This document shows, piece after piece, positions 34,859 through 46,441 of a stretch of 61,674 nt of DNA. This stretch comes from Saprolegnia diclina VS20 (taxonomy: Eukaryota > Oomycota > Saprolegniomycetes > Saprolegniales > Saprolegniaceae). Location: assembly GCF_000281045.1 (NCBI RefSeq), contig NW_008246077.1, positions 130,429 to 192,102 on the forward strand. The letters are read 5' to 3'. The translations under genes were made by a program, and so were the position numbers. Position 1 is the first letter of the stretch; every line of letters begins with the position of its first letter. The notes under the pieces were generated by a model, which was not told where the DNA came from, made no database searches, and saw nothing but the letters and a program-made list of their open reading frames with translations.

Positions 34859-35452
34859 ATGGATTACACGGCGCTGGCCGCCACCGAGACGAACCCGGTC
34901 AAGACGCGGTCAAGTGGGCGCCTCGACCTCGCGACCGGCGTCACGACCGTGCTCCAGCAGCGCGGCAAGACGCTCTTCCACGTCGGCTTCCGCGACGGCC
35001 CTCGGCTCTGCCTGCATCCCGAGGAAGCGTGGTGCTTGGCGCACCGCGGGGTCCTCGACGTGACAACGGTTGACAGCGAGACCGCCCTGCCACTGCGCGA
35101 CGTCTGCGCGCACCTCGAGAAGTACACGCCTCGCGCCTGCCGAGAGGCCTACTGCTTCCTGCGCGACCGCAAGTTTTACCCTATGCGCCATGCGAGGACG
35201 CCGTCGCCGCAAGTGTCGACGGCAACTGCCATCCACATCGCGTACGACGTCTACGCCGGCAAGAAGATGACGCCATGGCCGCTCTTCCGCGTCGCCGTGT
35301 TTGCGTGGGATGCAGCGATGCCTCATGCAACAGCACTCCTTGCGGCCATCGGCGACGACGACGTGCCATGGAAGCTCCTCGTGGTCGACGACGAAGGCAG
35401 CGTCTTGAGCTACGAGATCGACAGTCGTCGTGGCCAAGCGCACGTGTATTAA
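34859..35452 (+). CDS. tRNA-splicing endonuclease subunit Sen54-like
   Basis: A single exon of 197 residues starts MDYTALAATETNPVKTRS. The central part matches the Sen54 N-terminal domain: GRLDLATGVTTVLQQRGKTL, FHVGFRDGPRLCLHPEEAWC with LAHRGVLDV, then LRDVCAHLEKY and EAYCFLRDRKFYPMRH. In Sen54 the LHPEEALYLLERG phrase is diagnostic, and YxxLKxxGYxVxR is mirrored here by YCFLRDRKFYPMR. The C-terminal part (PWPLFRVAVFAWD, PWKLLVVDDEGSVLSYEI) is compact, much shorter than the 500+ residue animal protein. Sen54 is a structural subunit of the nuclear heterotetramer that removes tRNA introns. Confidence is moderate because the diagnostic region is short. Confidence 0.6.
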   Translation: MDYTALAATETNPVKTRSSGRLDLATGVTTVLQQRGKTLFHVGFRDGPRLCLHPEEAWCLAHRGVLDVTTVDSETALPLRDVCAHLEKYTPRACREAYCFLRDRKFYPMRHARTPSPQVSTATAIHIAYDVYAGKKMTPWPLFRVAVFAWDAAMPHATALLAAIGDDDVPWKLLVVDDEGSVLSYEIDSRRGQAHVY

Positions 35453-35494
35453 TAAATTATGGTGGCGACACGGACAAAAAACGCGCCAACGCGT

Positions 35495-36601
35495 TCACGA
35501 CTCCTTGTTGAAGTAGCACGTCAGGAACGTCTGCGGGTCCAAGACGAACTCGTCCGACGGCGCTTCGTCCTCAAAGAGAATGAGGTCCGTCGAGTCATGG
35601 CCAAAGTCAAAGGCCGCATCGCAGTGGTAGATGGGCAGAAATTGGTTCTTCTTCATCATCGAGACGGGCGACGACGCTGCCGAGCCCTCCGGCACTGTTC
35701 CGTCCTTTAGGCTCACTTCCGACGTCGACGACGACGAGAACCAGTCCTCGTCCGTACCCGGCATCGCATCGGCGCTCACGGGTGAGAGCCGCTCGAGGCT
35801 CGGGTCAAAGTCCGTCTTGACCGAGGTTTCGGGAAAGTCGACGACCATGGGCGCATCGAATGCGACCATGCCCCGCGAGACCGTCACAGGCCGCCGGGGC
35901 GGCAGCATCGGCGACGGTGCCCCACTTGTGTTGACCGCCACACTTATGTCGACGCTCACGTTGCGTGCGCGCGCGTCGGTCGCCGTGCTCGATCGGAGGC
36001 ACGGCGGCTTGAGGGCCTCCATGTTGAGCTTCATGTCGGCGTCCTTGCGCTCGCGTAAGAGCTTGCGCGAATAGTGGCTGTCCTCAAAGCTATACTTGCG
36101 CTTCTTCAGGCTCGCGGATGTCGCCTTGCGGTCATGGTCCATGCCAAACGGCGACGCAAAGTCGCGGTCCTTGCCCTTCGCCTCTTCCTTGGCGAGCTTT
36201 TGGTAGTACTTTTGGGCGTGCGTGCGAATCTGCACGACGCTGCGCGTCTTGATGAGCGTCGCAATCTTCTTCCACGCGCGGTATGGGAAGCACTCGAGGC
36301 CCTTTAGAAAAAGCTTGTGCTCGGCGTCCGTCCAGCGGCCCGTGTTCGGCTTGCAGTCGCGCGGGATATCCGTGTCGCTGTCGCCGTCATCTTCCGGCGA
36401 AGATTCGCCACTCAGTGTGTTGTGGAATGCAGCAGCTTCCGCCGCCTCGCGCCGCGCATGGCCGGCCGTCATGCCGGGCGACGTTGGCGACCCGAGGCCC
36501 TCCATGCGCTCGGCCTTGAGGCGCTCGAGGCGAAGTGGGGCAGCGACCAGACTGTCGTCCGTCAGCAGCGACATCATAGGCGTCGACGGGGCAGAGCTCA
36601 T
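35495..36601 (-). CDS. SHAQKYF-class single MYB-repeat transcription factor
   Basis: A single exon encodes 368 residues from MSSAPSTPMMSLL. Residues ~88-140 are one MYB/SANT repeat: GRWTDAEHKLFLKGLECFPY, RAWKKIATLIKTRSVVQIRT and HAQKYYQKL. The (S/T)HAQK(Y/F) sequence in the third helix defines the plant/protist SHAQKYF class (CCA1/REVEILLE/MYBS type). A basic segment SASLKKRKYSFED follows, then a long Ser/Pro/Asp-rich disordered region likely to carry activation function. The domain includes three regularly spaced aromatic residues. In oomycetes these factors have been linked to development and sporulation; a role here is inferred. The upstream region carries three CCAAT boxes. Confidence 0.92.
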   Translation of the reverse strand: MSSAPSTPMMSLLTDDSLVAAPLRLERLKAERMEGLGSPTSPGMTAGHARREAAEAAAFHNTLSGESSPEDDGDSDTDIPRDCKPNTGRWTDAEHKLFLKGLECFPYRAWKKIATLIKTRSVVQIRTHAQKYYQKLAKEEAKGKDRDFASPFGMDHDRKATSASLKKRKYSFEDSHYSRKLLRERKDADMKLNMEALKPPCLRSSTATDARARNVSVDISVAVNTSGAPSPMLPPRRPVTVSRGMVAFDAPMVVDFPETSVKTDFDPSLERLSPVSADAMPGTDEDWFSSSSTSEVSLKDGTVPEGSAASSPVSMMKKNQFLPIYHCDAAFDFGHDSTDLILFEDEAPSDEFVLDPQTFLTCYFNKES

Positions 36602-37265
36602 GACGATGACGATGTTTCCTCGACGCGGCTCGATCGATTGTGATGGACCGATCGGCGTGACCGCAGGGTCGTTTCATGGGCTAACACACGTGCCCCTATC
36701 TTTTCGTCTGGATTTAAACCAAGGTTTGTCTAGAAACACGCCAATTCGATATTTCAAACCATGGAACGATGCACCGCGATGTGCGCGCGCCCATTGGTCC
36801 GCTCTGGCCTTCAATCGCGCCACTGATTGGCTGTGCGTCCGAAACCGACGCGCCTTCGCCAGGCGGCATACAAACAGCAAGTGACGCCGGCAAGATTCGC
36901 AATTAAAAAGAAAGAGCATAGAAAGGCCAAGCGATTTAATTAGAAAGGCAACGATTGAATTTTCGAACCGGCGGAGATCAGCCATGGCGAGTCCATATTG
37001 CATATTGCATATTGTGGATTTTGCTACTGCGCGCTGCCGCCATCTTGCCGTGCATGCGATCAATATATTCGTCCTGCAATGGCAGACGAGAGTGGGCCAG
37101 TTCGTACAGAGCTGTCCATCGCATCCGGCGAGGACCATATTATATGGAAGAGAACGAGAAGGTAGCCATCGACGACGCTATCATCCTTCAGCTGCAACCA
37201 TAATATCGAAGCCGATCCGGATACTCCAACTCTGCTCCCGTGTTCGATATTTTAGCGGTCGTCGA
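36602..37265. promoter_or_regulatory. intergenic region with three CCAAT boxes upstream of the MYB gene
   Basis: This 664-bp spacer between the MYB start (minus) and the PIG-C stop contains CCAAT at 36741-36745 and ATTGG at 36793-36797 and 36826-36830, 140-229 bp from the MYB ATG. AT-rich sequence occupies 36900-37060. No gene was recognised. Confidence 0.45.
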
Positions 37266-38477
37266 TTATTGCTGTGGCTCGATTTGCGCAATGTCCCAAG
37301 GCCCTTGGATTTCGCTAGAGCAAAGACGAGGATGAGGCGCGCTCGCGAAGATGGACGCGCGTACTTCTTGTACTCTTGGGCGTGCATGAGCCAGAGCGGG
37401 CACACGAACGTAATGAAGCCGGCCGTGATGAAGACGACGACCGACACGAGCGGCGAGATGGGCCACATCAAGAGCAGCGCCGTGCCAAAGAGCACGAGTG
37501 CCAACGACAAGTGCATGTGCTCGGACGTCTTCTACATGCAACAGGTCGAGGGCAATCCATGCAACGAGATGTCGACCTTGATGCTGTGTTGAACCATTGG
37601 GCAGATCGCAAACACCTCGATCGCAAAGAGCACAAACGAAAACACTTGCTCGTTCGAGTGCAAGAGAGACGCAAGCAGCACCGACGTAAAGATGGCCGCG
37701 TTGAGCGAGATGGTCCCCGCGTACCTAGCATCTTCATCGTACATACACATGACGCATGCAGGAACTACTTGAACGTCGTGCCGTTGATGTACGTGTAGTC
37801 GTGCGAGATAAGGTGGATGCCGGTAAGCGAGATCGAAAGCGCCCAGATCGTGTCGGCCGCGTACGACTCGGTGAGCGTGCGCAGCACGGGCGAGAGGATT
37901 GAGAGCGTTGCCGTGAAGAGAAGACACTCCTTCGTGACTTGCAGTACATCTAATGAAGTTGGGACAAAGATTTCACGGCAAAATGCGCACCAATCTCCGT
38001 GTCGCCGCACGACCGCAGCGCTGCATAGCCCATGAGCGCGACGATCACATCGACGCCGGCGAGGAGGTGCCACGACCACACGCCTTTGCTCGAGTTGACA
38101 AAGATCGCCTACGCACCATCAAATCCTTCCTCAAGCAACGCGATCGTACAAAGAAGATGAGCACGAGACTCATCTGCTGCGTGAGCGCGGCCGACGACTT
38201 GGTCATGCCCCAGTAGTCGTACTCGCGCACATTCTCTACGTCGGGTATGAGCCAGGACACAAGCGCGGTCGTACCGTTGGTGCGGAGTTGCTCGAGGAAG
38301 GACGAGTCGACGTACCAGTCCTCGTACGGCTGTTCTTCCCAGAGGATCTTTCGCCACACCTACGCTGGCGCATGAGGCGAGGAGGCCATCGCGCACTGCG
38401 AGCACCTTCTTCTCGCTCGTCGGCGCGCGCCCACACACGTGGCACTCGTCCTTGCGCTCAAGCCGTCTCGACGCCAT
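37266..38477 (-). CDS. PIGC: GPI-GlcNAc transferase subunit PIG-C/GPI2
   Basis: PIG-C is a membrane subunit of the ER enzyme that adds GlcNAc to phosphatidylinositol, the first step of GPI-anchor synthesis. Start ATG at 38477 (MASRRLERKDECHVCGR); an intron joins to VWRKILWEEQPYEDWYVD with SSFLEQLR, the diagnostic N-terminal motif. Following exons give YDYWGMTKSSAALTQQM, SPVLRTLTESYAADTIWALS, ISLNAAIFTSVLLASLLHS, VFAICPMVQHSIK and hydrophobic helices LALVLFGTALLLMWP and FITAGFITFVCPLWLM. The last exon closes with NEIQGPWDIAQIEPQQ, matching the human ENIHGPWDEAEI end. About five introns are required. The short Cys-containing N-terminus is unusual. All core helices are accounted for, so it looks functional. 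Confidence 0.92.
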
Positions 38478-38741
38478 ATTTGCTCGTCCTCGTCGCCCAA
38501 TCCGATCGCGTTGTGCAGCACGAGCCAATCACGGCGTCGCATTTCACGCGTGATTTGCATATCTTCCTTGCCGTTCGTGCCGTCCAGCGCTTTGGCGAGC
38601 TCCTTGCTCGGGCTTTTCTCCGTAGCTCCTCCACCGAACGCATGCCACGTACCCGTACAAGCCGTCGCTATGACTTGTCGGCAAAGCACTGCACAGTCGC
38701 GTGCCCTGACTAGAAACGCTCCCGACAACCGCCAAGCCGCG

Positions 38742-39749
38742 ATGAGCAATCTGGCACAGAGCGCCGAGGCAGAGCTCGCCAAGGTCCGCGCCGAGGGCGA
38801 CTGGGTGCTCATCAAGATCGAGATGGAGAAAAAAGCCATGGAAGCCACGACGGCGGCCATCGCAGAGGCGCAGGACGAGATGAAGCGGCTGCGCGCAGCC
38901 AAGAGCAAGCAGCGCACCAAAATGTACTAGTACATGCCCGCAGGCGTCGACCTCATAGTTTTGTGCCAGCGCCCACCCGCGCCGTCGCAAGCAGCTCGCA
39001 GACTCTGAGCAGCGCCTCCATCTCGCACTGCAAGGGAAGCGCCAGCACATTGCGACCCTTCGCCTCGTACGTTCCTTTGCTCCTACATACCGTCGAGGAC
39101 ACCCGACTCGCAGGCGATTGACGACGCGCGGCGCGCCAAGCTCGACGCCGCAGCCGCTTTGGCGACCGAAGCAGCATGTGCCAGCGACTGGGAGGCCAAG
39201 ATCCAACGCACGCTCGCCGATCTCGAGACGGCGCAAGCGAACGACGCGGCAGTTGCGGACGAGATCAAGCGTCTCCAGGCGACGATCGATGCCAACGAGA
39301 TGGCGTTCCTCGCAGAAAAGCAGAAGCTTACCGCCGAGCTCCAGCAGCCGCTCGTCGAGCGCACACACAAGGCCTACCGCACCCAAAACCATGAGGTACA
39401 TGCTTGGCAAATGTCCGTCGTGTTACTACACGCTCTTCTAGTTGGAGTATCGCAAGAAGAGCAACCTCTCGTACTGCAACCACCGATCGTACTATCGTAG
39501 GAGGAACGACTCCCTTTTAGGTGGCTCAAGGCGCGCAAGAAGGTCGACTTGGTCAAGCGCACCGAGTCCCTCGAGCGCAAGAAGGAGCTCCTCGACTATG
39601 CGCTGAGCGCGACGCAGAAGCCAAACGTCGTCGCACTCGTCACCACGTTCTTGGCGCAGGAAGCCAAGAAGACTGCCGTCGCGACTACGCTCGCAGACCG
39701 CGCTTCCCGCCGTCCGTGCCTCATACTGCTCCTCCTTCCCTCACTCTAG
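38742..39749 (+). CDS. coiled-coil protein, unknown function
   Basis: The ATG at 38742 gives MSNLAQSAEAELAKVRAEGD and a strongly helical exon (EMEKKAMEATTAAIAEAQDE). Spliced exons continue as RKQLADSEQRLHLALQGKRQ, then IDDARRAKLDAAAALATEAA, KIQRTLADLETAQANDAAVA and EIKRLQATIDANEMAFLAEK, and KVDLVKRTESLERKKELLDY. Charged heptads rich in Ala, Glu, Lys and Leu extend over most of ~290 residues, so a long coiled coil is expected. The end at 39749 (LILLLLPSL) is uncertain and another short intron may alter it. No named family is recognised. It is divergent from PIG-C with a 264-bp spacer. Confidence 0.5.
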
Positions 39750-39784
39750 TGTGCACGCTTGTAGACGCCCATGTACTCGCCACC

Positions 39785-40387
39785 ATGGCCGACGTCGAGA
39801 CCGAGCTCGCCAAGCTGCAGCTCGTTCAAGTCCACGCCAACCCGTTTCGCGCCGACCTTGTCGCAGCGCTCGAGGCCTCGCAGGACCGCGCCAACGTCGT
39901 CGCCGCCGAGAGCGCCGCCGTCGACACCACGTACGCAAGTTGAGCTTTTGGCAGCTACAGTATGTTTCTTGTCATAGGCTCCAGCAGCTGGAAGCGCCGA
40001 TCGCTGCGCTATACGAACTCGCGTTCGAGACGACGCCGACCGAGATCGTACGATCAACTCTGTGCACCGGACTCATGGCATCTGTAGGCCCCGCATCTGC
40101 TCGTGGGTCTCTTGGCGCGCGTCGAGGCGCGTGTCTCGGAGCAAGTGCTCTCGCGCGTCGCCCGCGCGTGCCAAGGCGTGGCCGACAGCAGTACGTGGCC
40201 GTCGCTGCCGCTCGTCGCGCGCTTCCTCGAGCTGCGATGCGCCGCCGCATATACATCGCCGCCGATCGTCGTCCCGCCGTCCATGAGGACGCAGCGGAAA
40301 ACGTCCGGCGAGGACGACGACAAGTGGCCCGTCCACTCCAAAGCGCTTCTCGCTGCGCTCCACGCCAAGCGCAATAAGCCGCAATAA
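39785..40387 (+). CDS. small helical protein, unknown function
   Basis: The start CCACCATGGCC at 39785 has a good context and gives MADVETELAKLQLVQVHANP and FRADLVAALEASQDRANVVA. A short intron after DTT leads to LQQLEAPIAALYELAFETT, and another to APHLLVGLLARVEARVSEQV, then WPSLPLVARFLELRCAAAY. The C-terminus is basic (RTQRKTSGEDDDKWP, ALLAALHAKRNKPQ) and stops at 40387, 51 bp before the convergent MED12-like stop. About 175 residues, mostly helical. I do not recognise the family. It might be the 3' part of the preceding coiled-coil gene, but an in-frame stop and the strong ATG context argue for a separate gene. Confidence 0.5.
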
Positions 40388-40438
40388 GAAGACGCAAGAA
40401 CAAGACCAACGGAGGGTTATCTCCTTGCATACATACCA

Positions 40439-43400
40439 CTACAGGGCGCGCCAGACGCGTCGCCGCTTGGCCTTGGCCGGCGCACTCAATGGCGCAAAGA
40501 CGTCGCTCGGGAGGTCGGGAAAGCCGTCGAGGCGCGCCCACGGGTCCATCTTGCGCTTGTTGGCCATCGGCAGCGGCCGCGCGCCGTACACGCTCTTGGG
40601 GAATATCACAAACACGCGGCGCTGGAGCGCCGGTGGCAGGCGCAGGCCCCGCACAATGTCCTACATGTATCCACATGAATCGACTCGTCCAAGAAGACGA
40701 AGAAGGTACCGCGGTCTCCATGTCGGCAAAGACGGTCGACGGAATGAGCGGAATAAGATCCAAGATCCACGAAAAGAGCGGAAGGCCCGTGTCCGTGCAC
40801 ACGAGCGGCGTCTCGAGGAGACTCACGAGCACCTTGATGATGCCGTTGCGGTACGGCAGCGTGTAGTTGGTCACCGACGCAGCAATGCTCACGAGCTGGA
40901 GCCGCAGCGCGAGCTTGCGTCGGAGCGCCGCGCGCACCGCACAGTCCGCGGGGTCGGCTTGGAATGCCGCGCGGAGCCCCTCGAGCTGCTTGAGCAGTGA
41001 CCGCAAGAAGCGCGCGTACATGGTCGCTGGCGTCAACGGCGCCGTGAGCACGCGCCGGAGAAAGGTCGCGACCGCCGCCGACGAAAACGTGCTCAGGAAT
41101 TCGTCGCACGTCGTTGGCAGCAAGCAGTCAAACTCGAGCTGTTCGCAGACGCGCGAGACGACCGCGCCGAGGACGCTGGCGGTGATCTGCGCCGACGGAA
41201 TGCACGTGACGCACGACGCGAGCAGGTGCGCGTTCGCCACGTCGCATGTTTCACGCTGAGCGAGCGCGCGCTCGGTCGAGGACGCCGGACTGGCCACGTC
41301 TGGTGCGTAAAACGACGGGCGCGCACATCGCACAAAGAGCTTGTGGGCCACGAGGATGCCAATCTTGTCGCTGGACGAGAGCGTCGACGACGCCAAGTGC
41401 GTGTCGTCCAAGGACGGCGGGGGCAGCGCCAAGAGCGGTGCGTAATTGCTACGCACCTCGACGACGCGCGTGTCGACAAGCCGCGGCAAGGTCGGCTTCT
41501 TCGCGCGCTTGACCGCCTTGGCGTGCTGCCGGACCATTTGCACTTCGAGGTACGTCGACCCACCTCGGTGCACGAGCCACTTGTCCATTGCCTCAAAGAT
41601 CGCTTCGGCTTTGAGCAGCTGGATGCGGTTCATGGCGAGCTCGGCCGGCGTGTTGAGCGGCCGGCTGAGGTGCTTGAGGAGCACGTTGAGCATCCAGACG
41701 TTGTCCGGCTCCTTGGCCGCGTTGGCGATGTAGCGCTCGCGAAGCTCCTTGTCGGCAAAGAGACTCTCGCGCACGAGCATGTCGTTCGTGCAGTGGAAGA
41801 GGATGAGGCTCGCGAGGTTGCCGCGCTCGTCCCGCGGCTTGAGCGTCTGTCCGTCCGTCGTGAGCTGGTACGACATTTGGCAAAACAGCAACAGCAGTGG
41901 AAACAAGACGGTCGAGGGCACCATGCTCCGAAGGAAACGCCAGTGGTACTTGAGCATCGGGTCGTCGATCTGCGCCATCGTCTTGGCGTCAATCTGCGTG
42001 TACTGCGGCGGCGCGTCGCCGAGCAAGTGGAAGGCGAGCGCCATCGAGAGCAGCTGGTTCGGGAGCGACCGCGCCTCGGTGGTCTTGGCGTTCTTCTTTG
42101 GAAAGCCCGGCACGAGCACATACCGAATGACTTGGGGGAGGTCGAGGATGCCGTGGAGGACGAGCGACTGCAAAAAGAGCTTGAGACCGTACTGCGCCTT
42201 GTCGAGCCGGCCCTTGAGGTTGCACGCATACGCTTCTTTGCCGCTCGAGTCGCCGCGCGAGAGGAACGGGTGCTTGGTCTTGCCTTTGGCGTCGGCCTTT
42301 TCGAGGCCGTTGAAGCCCACAATGACCTCGCGGTGGAGCCACGCGAGGAGCGTGTCGCGAACGAGCTTGCGGTCGCCTTCGTCTTGCGCGTCGATAAAGT
42401 CCCGCAAGACGCGCACGCACCGGTGCAGGTGCTGCGGCACGAGGAAATGGATCTGCCGAATCGAGTTGGACGCCGTTGCCTTCTTGGCCGCCGTCGCATG
42501 CAGCAGCGCGAGCCACTTGTCCATGACTTCGGTCAGGAGCGCGCGGAACACAAAGATGCGCTGCTGCGACGTCGACGGGTTGTGCGCGAGGAGTGCGTTC
42601 ACGGCCTCTTCGACACCAACGTCCCGGCACGCCATCTCGCTCGCGTCCACCGAGCCCATGAGGTGCGTAAAGCTGCGCGCCACCACCGGGCTCGGCTCGT
42701 CATTCGGACTCAGCCCCGCAAAGATCTTGGCGAGGACGGCCGCGAGGTCCGGCCCCATCGTGTCCTTGTCCTTCGGGAACGCGCACTTGTGGTTGACGCC
42801 TTCGAGCGAGAGGTCCTTGCTCGGGTCCGTCTTGAGCTTGTCTTCTTTCAAGATGGCAAAGAACGCCTTCGTGAGCACTTCGGGCGGTGACCGCGCGTCG
42901 AGCGCCTTGAGCGCCTTATCGAGCGCCTTCGAGTTGCTTTGGTAGATGCGCGCAATGAACATTGCGATCGTCTGCACCTTGTCGTCCGGGTCAAAGCCGT
43001 GGCGGCGGAACGCGTGGCACCGGTACTCGTACGCTTGGATGAGCGCGAGCAGGTCCTGCGACGCGTAGAACGTCATTTGGTGCCGGTCCAAAAGCGGCAT
43101 GAGCACGGCTTTCACCATGTACACGGGAGCGTGCCGGACAAAGTGGATGACGACTTCGAGGAGGCTCAAGACGTCAATGAGCTCGAGCAGCACGAGCAAC
43201 AGGCGCAGCGTAAACTCGACATTGCAGAGCTCCGAGAGCGCGAAAAACCCCGCGTCGTCGACAGCGTACACACGCGCGAGCAGCCACTGCGTCAGCCGCG
43301 TCTTGTCGTGCGCCGTGAGCCGCTTGATGGCCGAGTAGAGCTCGACGACCTTGGTCATGACCTCAAACTCCGTGCTCTGCGCCGTGGAAAAGACAGCCAT

Positions 43401-46251
43401 GCAGAGACCCATCGCCCGCTCCAGCGTGCGCGACCGCTGGAGCTCGTCGGGCACGACGCCGACCAATTCCATCCACAAGCTCAGCGTGTCCGTGTCGGTC
43501 TCGCCCTGGATGTCGCCGCGAAGCTCCAGCGGCAGCGCCCCAAACGGTGCCGGGCCGCGCGGGAACTGCCAGAGGTACAATCGCAGCCGGTCGTGCAATG
43601 GCACGGCAGCAATGTCCTTGAACCCGCCCTTGTTCGGCCCATACTCAAAGTAGTACGAGAGCGAGAGAAGCGACGACGCCACAGTCGGCCGCTCGAGAAG
43701 CTGGTCCATCGCGAGGATAAAGGCGTCCGTAAAGAAGAGCCGGCGGCGGATCAAGAGCGAGAAGAGGTCCAGTAAGGACGCGAGCTCGGCGTTCTGCGTT
43801 GGCACATACGTCTTGAGAAACGTCGTCAGCGGCTCTTGCAAGAACGACGCATGTTCGCGCGGCGACAAGTCGCTACACAACGCCACCATACAATCAAAAT
43901 ACTATAAAATATCCATACCGGGCACAGAGCGCGTGGTTGTGCGTCTCGAGAAGGTACACGACCGACACAAACTTGTACTCTTGCGGTCGGTAGATCGAGA
44001 CGGCCCACTCGCACACGGCGTGGATCGCATGGACATCGACCGTCACGGGCTCGTCCTGGAAGATCTAGGCATATGCGAAAAGTCGACTTTGCCGTTTGAT
44101 ATGGTCGATACCTGGGCGTAGACGTCGTCGGCTTCAAGCTTGGTTTTGCCGCCATGAAACTCGTCGAGGAGCTCAAAGATCTCGACGTCGTGGCGCTGTT
44201 TCTTGTCGCCCAGTGCGTCCTTGTGGCGCTTGCGGGCGATCACCGCGTGGAACTCCTTGACGCGGGCGATGCGGGCAGTGACTTCGTCGAGCTTGGCGTG
44301 GCACTGCGTCAAGCACGCGGCGATGGCTTCGTCCGAGTACATGGTGCGATCAAAGAACCGATCGGTCAGCACAAATGGCGGCCACACTTGCAGCACTAGA
44401 AATGCATCGATCATCGTCACCCTGTCAAGCATGAAAATACCGTCGTCGCGCACGTGAATGAGGTGGTCCGTCGCGTACAGCAAGACGTCGCGGAGGAGGT
44501 GGCACATGCCGCACACGAGCGACTCGGCGTAGAGACTCGAGGGGGCCCCGACGTCCGACGGGTCGTTCACAAGCAGCTGCAAATGCTGCAGCACAATCTT
44601 GACGAGCAGTTTCACGCACAGCGGGTGCTCGAGCATGTCGGGCAAGAGCGTGTGCAGCGTCTGAAGGAGCTGCACCATGATTGGCAGCGGCAGCGGCAGC
44701 TCGGGCGTCGACGCCCCGGCCTTGGGCTCCAAACACTTTTGAAAGAGCGCGAGGAGGCCTTGGAGGTACCGATTCCGGTCCAGCAAATGCAGTTGGAACT
44801 GGTACGCCGAGAGCTGGAGGAGGTACACAGTCTTCTCCAGCGCCGAGATCGATGGCACCGGTGGGAGCGCGGCAACGACGGGCTTGGCTGCAGCTTTTTT
44901 GCCTTTGGCCGGTTTGGCCGGCACGATCAGCGGTGGTGTCGATGGCTTCTTCTGCTTGCTGCTGCTCGCTTGAAGCAGCGGCGTCGGCTCGTCGTAGCTC
45001 TGGCGGGCACTCGCAACAAGGCACTGGAGAAGCTGGCCCGTCCACTCGTACGCGCGGCGCTGGTACCGTTTCGAGTGGAAGAACCAGTCGCCGCTGCGAT
45101 GGTCCGTGTCGCGCCGGAGGCTGTGCAGCTCCTGGTACACGACGTTGGCTTGGATGTACCACGTGGCTTCGGGGAACCCGCAGTTGTACTTGGCGACTGT
45201 GTCCAGAATCGGGCACTTGGACTCGTCGCTCGGGTGCCACGACTCGTGCGCAATGCCGCCGTACGTCTGCACCATATCCGCGAGCGTAAACTTGCCGCGC
45301 GCAAGGTCCAACATCCACATGTGGTGCGCGCCCGGCTCGGCGAACCGTCGCACTTGCTTGTACACAAACTCGATAAAGTTGTTGGGCGACGGCGCCGGCG
45401 ACTTGGCCAGCGGCAGCGCCGCCACGTGCGCCAGTCGGTCAAAGAGCGGGATCTGCTCGCTGAAAAACGCATACTGCTTGTGCCAATTGCCCGGCATGGG
45501 CCCGAGGCCGCGCGCGGTCTGTGCGACGTACGCCGCCCGCCGCTTGGCAAAGTGGTGGTACTGCTCCTCTGGGTGTGACGGGTGCGTCTGGAAGATGCCC
45601 GGCATCCCCAATTTGGCCGTCGTATTCGGGTTCTCGGCGTCCTACGTCCATGTACCGTCGAGAAGCGTGCGATGGAAGGGGCGACGCGTACCTTGAGGAA
45701 GCGCGGGTCCAGACCAAAGACCGAAAGCGCGTACCGGAGCGACGTCGTGTCCTCGGACGGGCCCTGGAAGCTGTTCATTTCGAGGAGCTCTTGTCGCTTT
45801 TGCAAGCGCTGATTTTGTGTCGATAAAAAGGCCGGCCGTGTCGCACTCGGGCGGCGCTGGACCGCCGTCGCATGGGGCACATGCCGCGACGACGAGTGCG
45901 ACCGGCTGTTCTCACGATGGTCGCCATCGACCCGAGCCGACACGGGGGGTGGACCGGGCATCATAGGCCCTCGCGGGCCACCGCTGCGACCAAAATAAGA
46001 AAGGGTGTTTGATACGGTTCGGCGTACCGTGGTGGGGCCGCGCCGTTCGGCGGCGGCGCGTAGTTCTGTGGTCTGCCAGCATAAGCTGGGTGGCCATGGG
46101 CCACGGGCTTCTTTGTGCCATTCGGTCCCAACCCTGCGGCGCTACCCCCTACAAGCCGCTCGCAGCATGAGGTGCCACCCGTCGATCATCGCGCAACCGC
46201 ACCCGGCGGGCCATGGCGCGGGGAGTGGCGCAGAGGTTCCGGCTGCTCCAT
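40439..46251 (-). CDS. Mediator subunit 12-like protein
   Basis: A long gene of about 1,850 codons. Two upstream short introns show that it starts at 46251: MEQPEPLRHSPRHGPPGGS, a Pro-rich stretch QNYAPPPNGAAPPR, then GGPRGPMMPGPPPV. The Med12-type region begins LGMPGIFQTHPSHPEEQYHH with ATWYIQANVVYQELHSLRRD and KRYQRRAYEWTGQLLQCL, which resembles the RATWxIKxxxLNE...WT segment of MED12. A huge helical body (43889-40740) follows, e.g. LLALIQAYEYRCHAFRRHG and YHWRFLRSMVPSTVLFPLL. The last exon, after a 45-60 bp intron near 40665-40710, ends PAKAKRRRVWRAL. MED12 activates CDK8 in the Mediator kinase module. The N-terminal match is moderate and the body diverged, so the name is likely but not certain. 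Confidence 0.65.
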
Positions 46252-46395
46252 GTTCACTGTGGCGCTTCCTCTTCTTGGTACGGCGATGGTAGCGCTTCTG
46301 ATGGACGTCTCCTCCGTGGCCGCGATCGTCGTCCTCCGGCCGCTTCCGACGAAACCAAAAACCAGCAAATTCACGCCCTATATTATTCCGCCTGG

Positions 46396-46441
46396 CCAAT
46401 CGCCCTCCTCATTGGTGGAATTTTACTTGAATTTCACCAAT
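46396..46441. promoter_or_regulatory. CCAAT-box trio upstream of the MED12-like gene
   Basis: CCAAT at 46396-46400 and 46437-46441 and ATTGG at 46411-46415 lie 145-190 bp upstream of the minus-strand start at 46251, in the divergent spacer shared with KDM4 (start 46977). Confidence 0.5.

Noticed and set aside
39972-40438. Minus-strand continuation of the large MED12-like frame to 39972
   Set aside because: The better reading splices near 40665-40710 to an exon ending at 40439; the read-through part is Arg/Ala-rich and antisense to the gene at 39785-40387.
41226-42890. 554-codon plus-strand open frame
   Set aside because: It is antisense to the MED12-like gene, has Arg/Glu/Val-rich low-complexity translation, and is explained by the GC-rich third positions of the real gene.
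44454-45578. 374-codon plus-strand open frame
   Set aside because: It is antisense to the conserved N-terminal part of the MED12-like gene, with skewed composition typical of a mirror frame.
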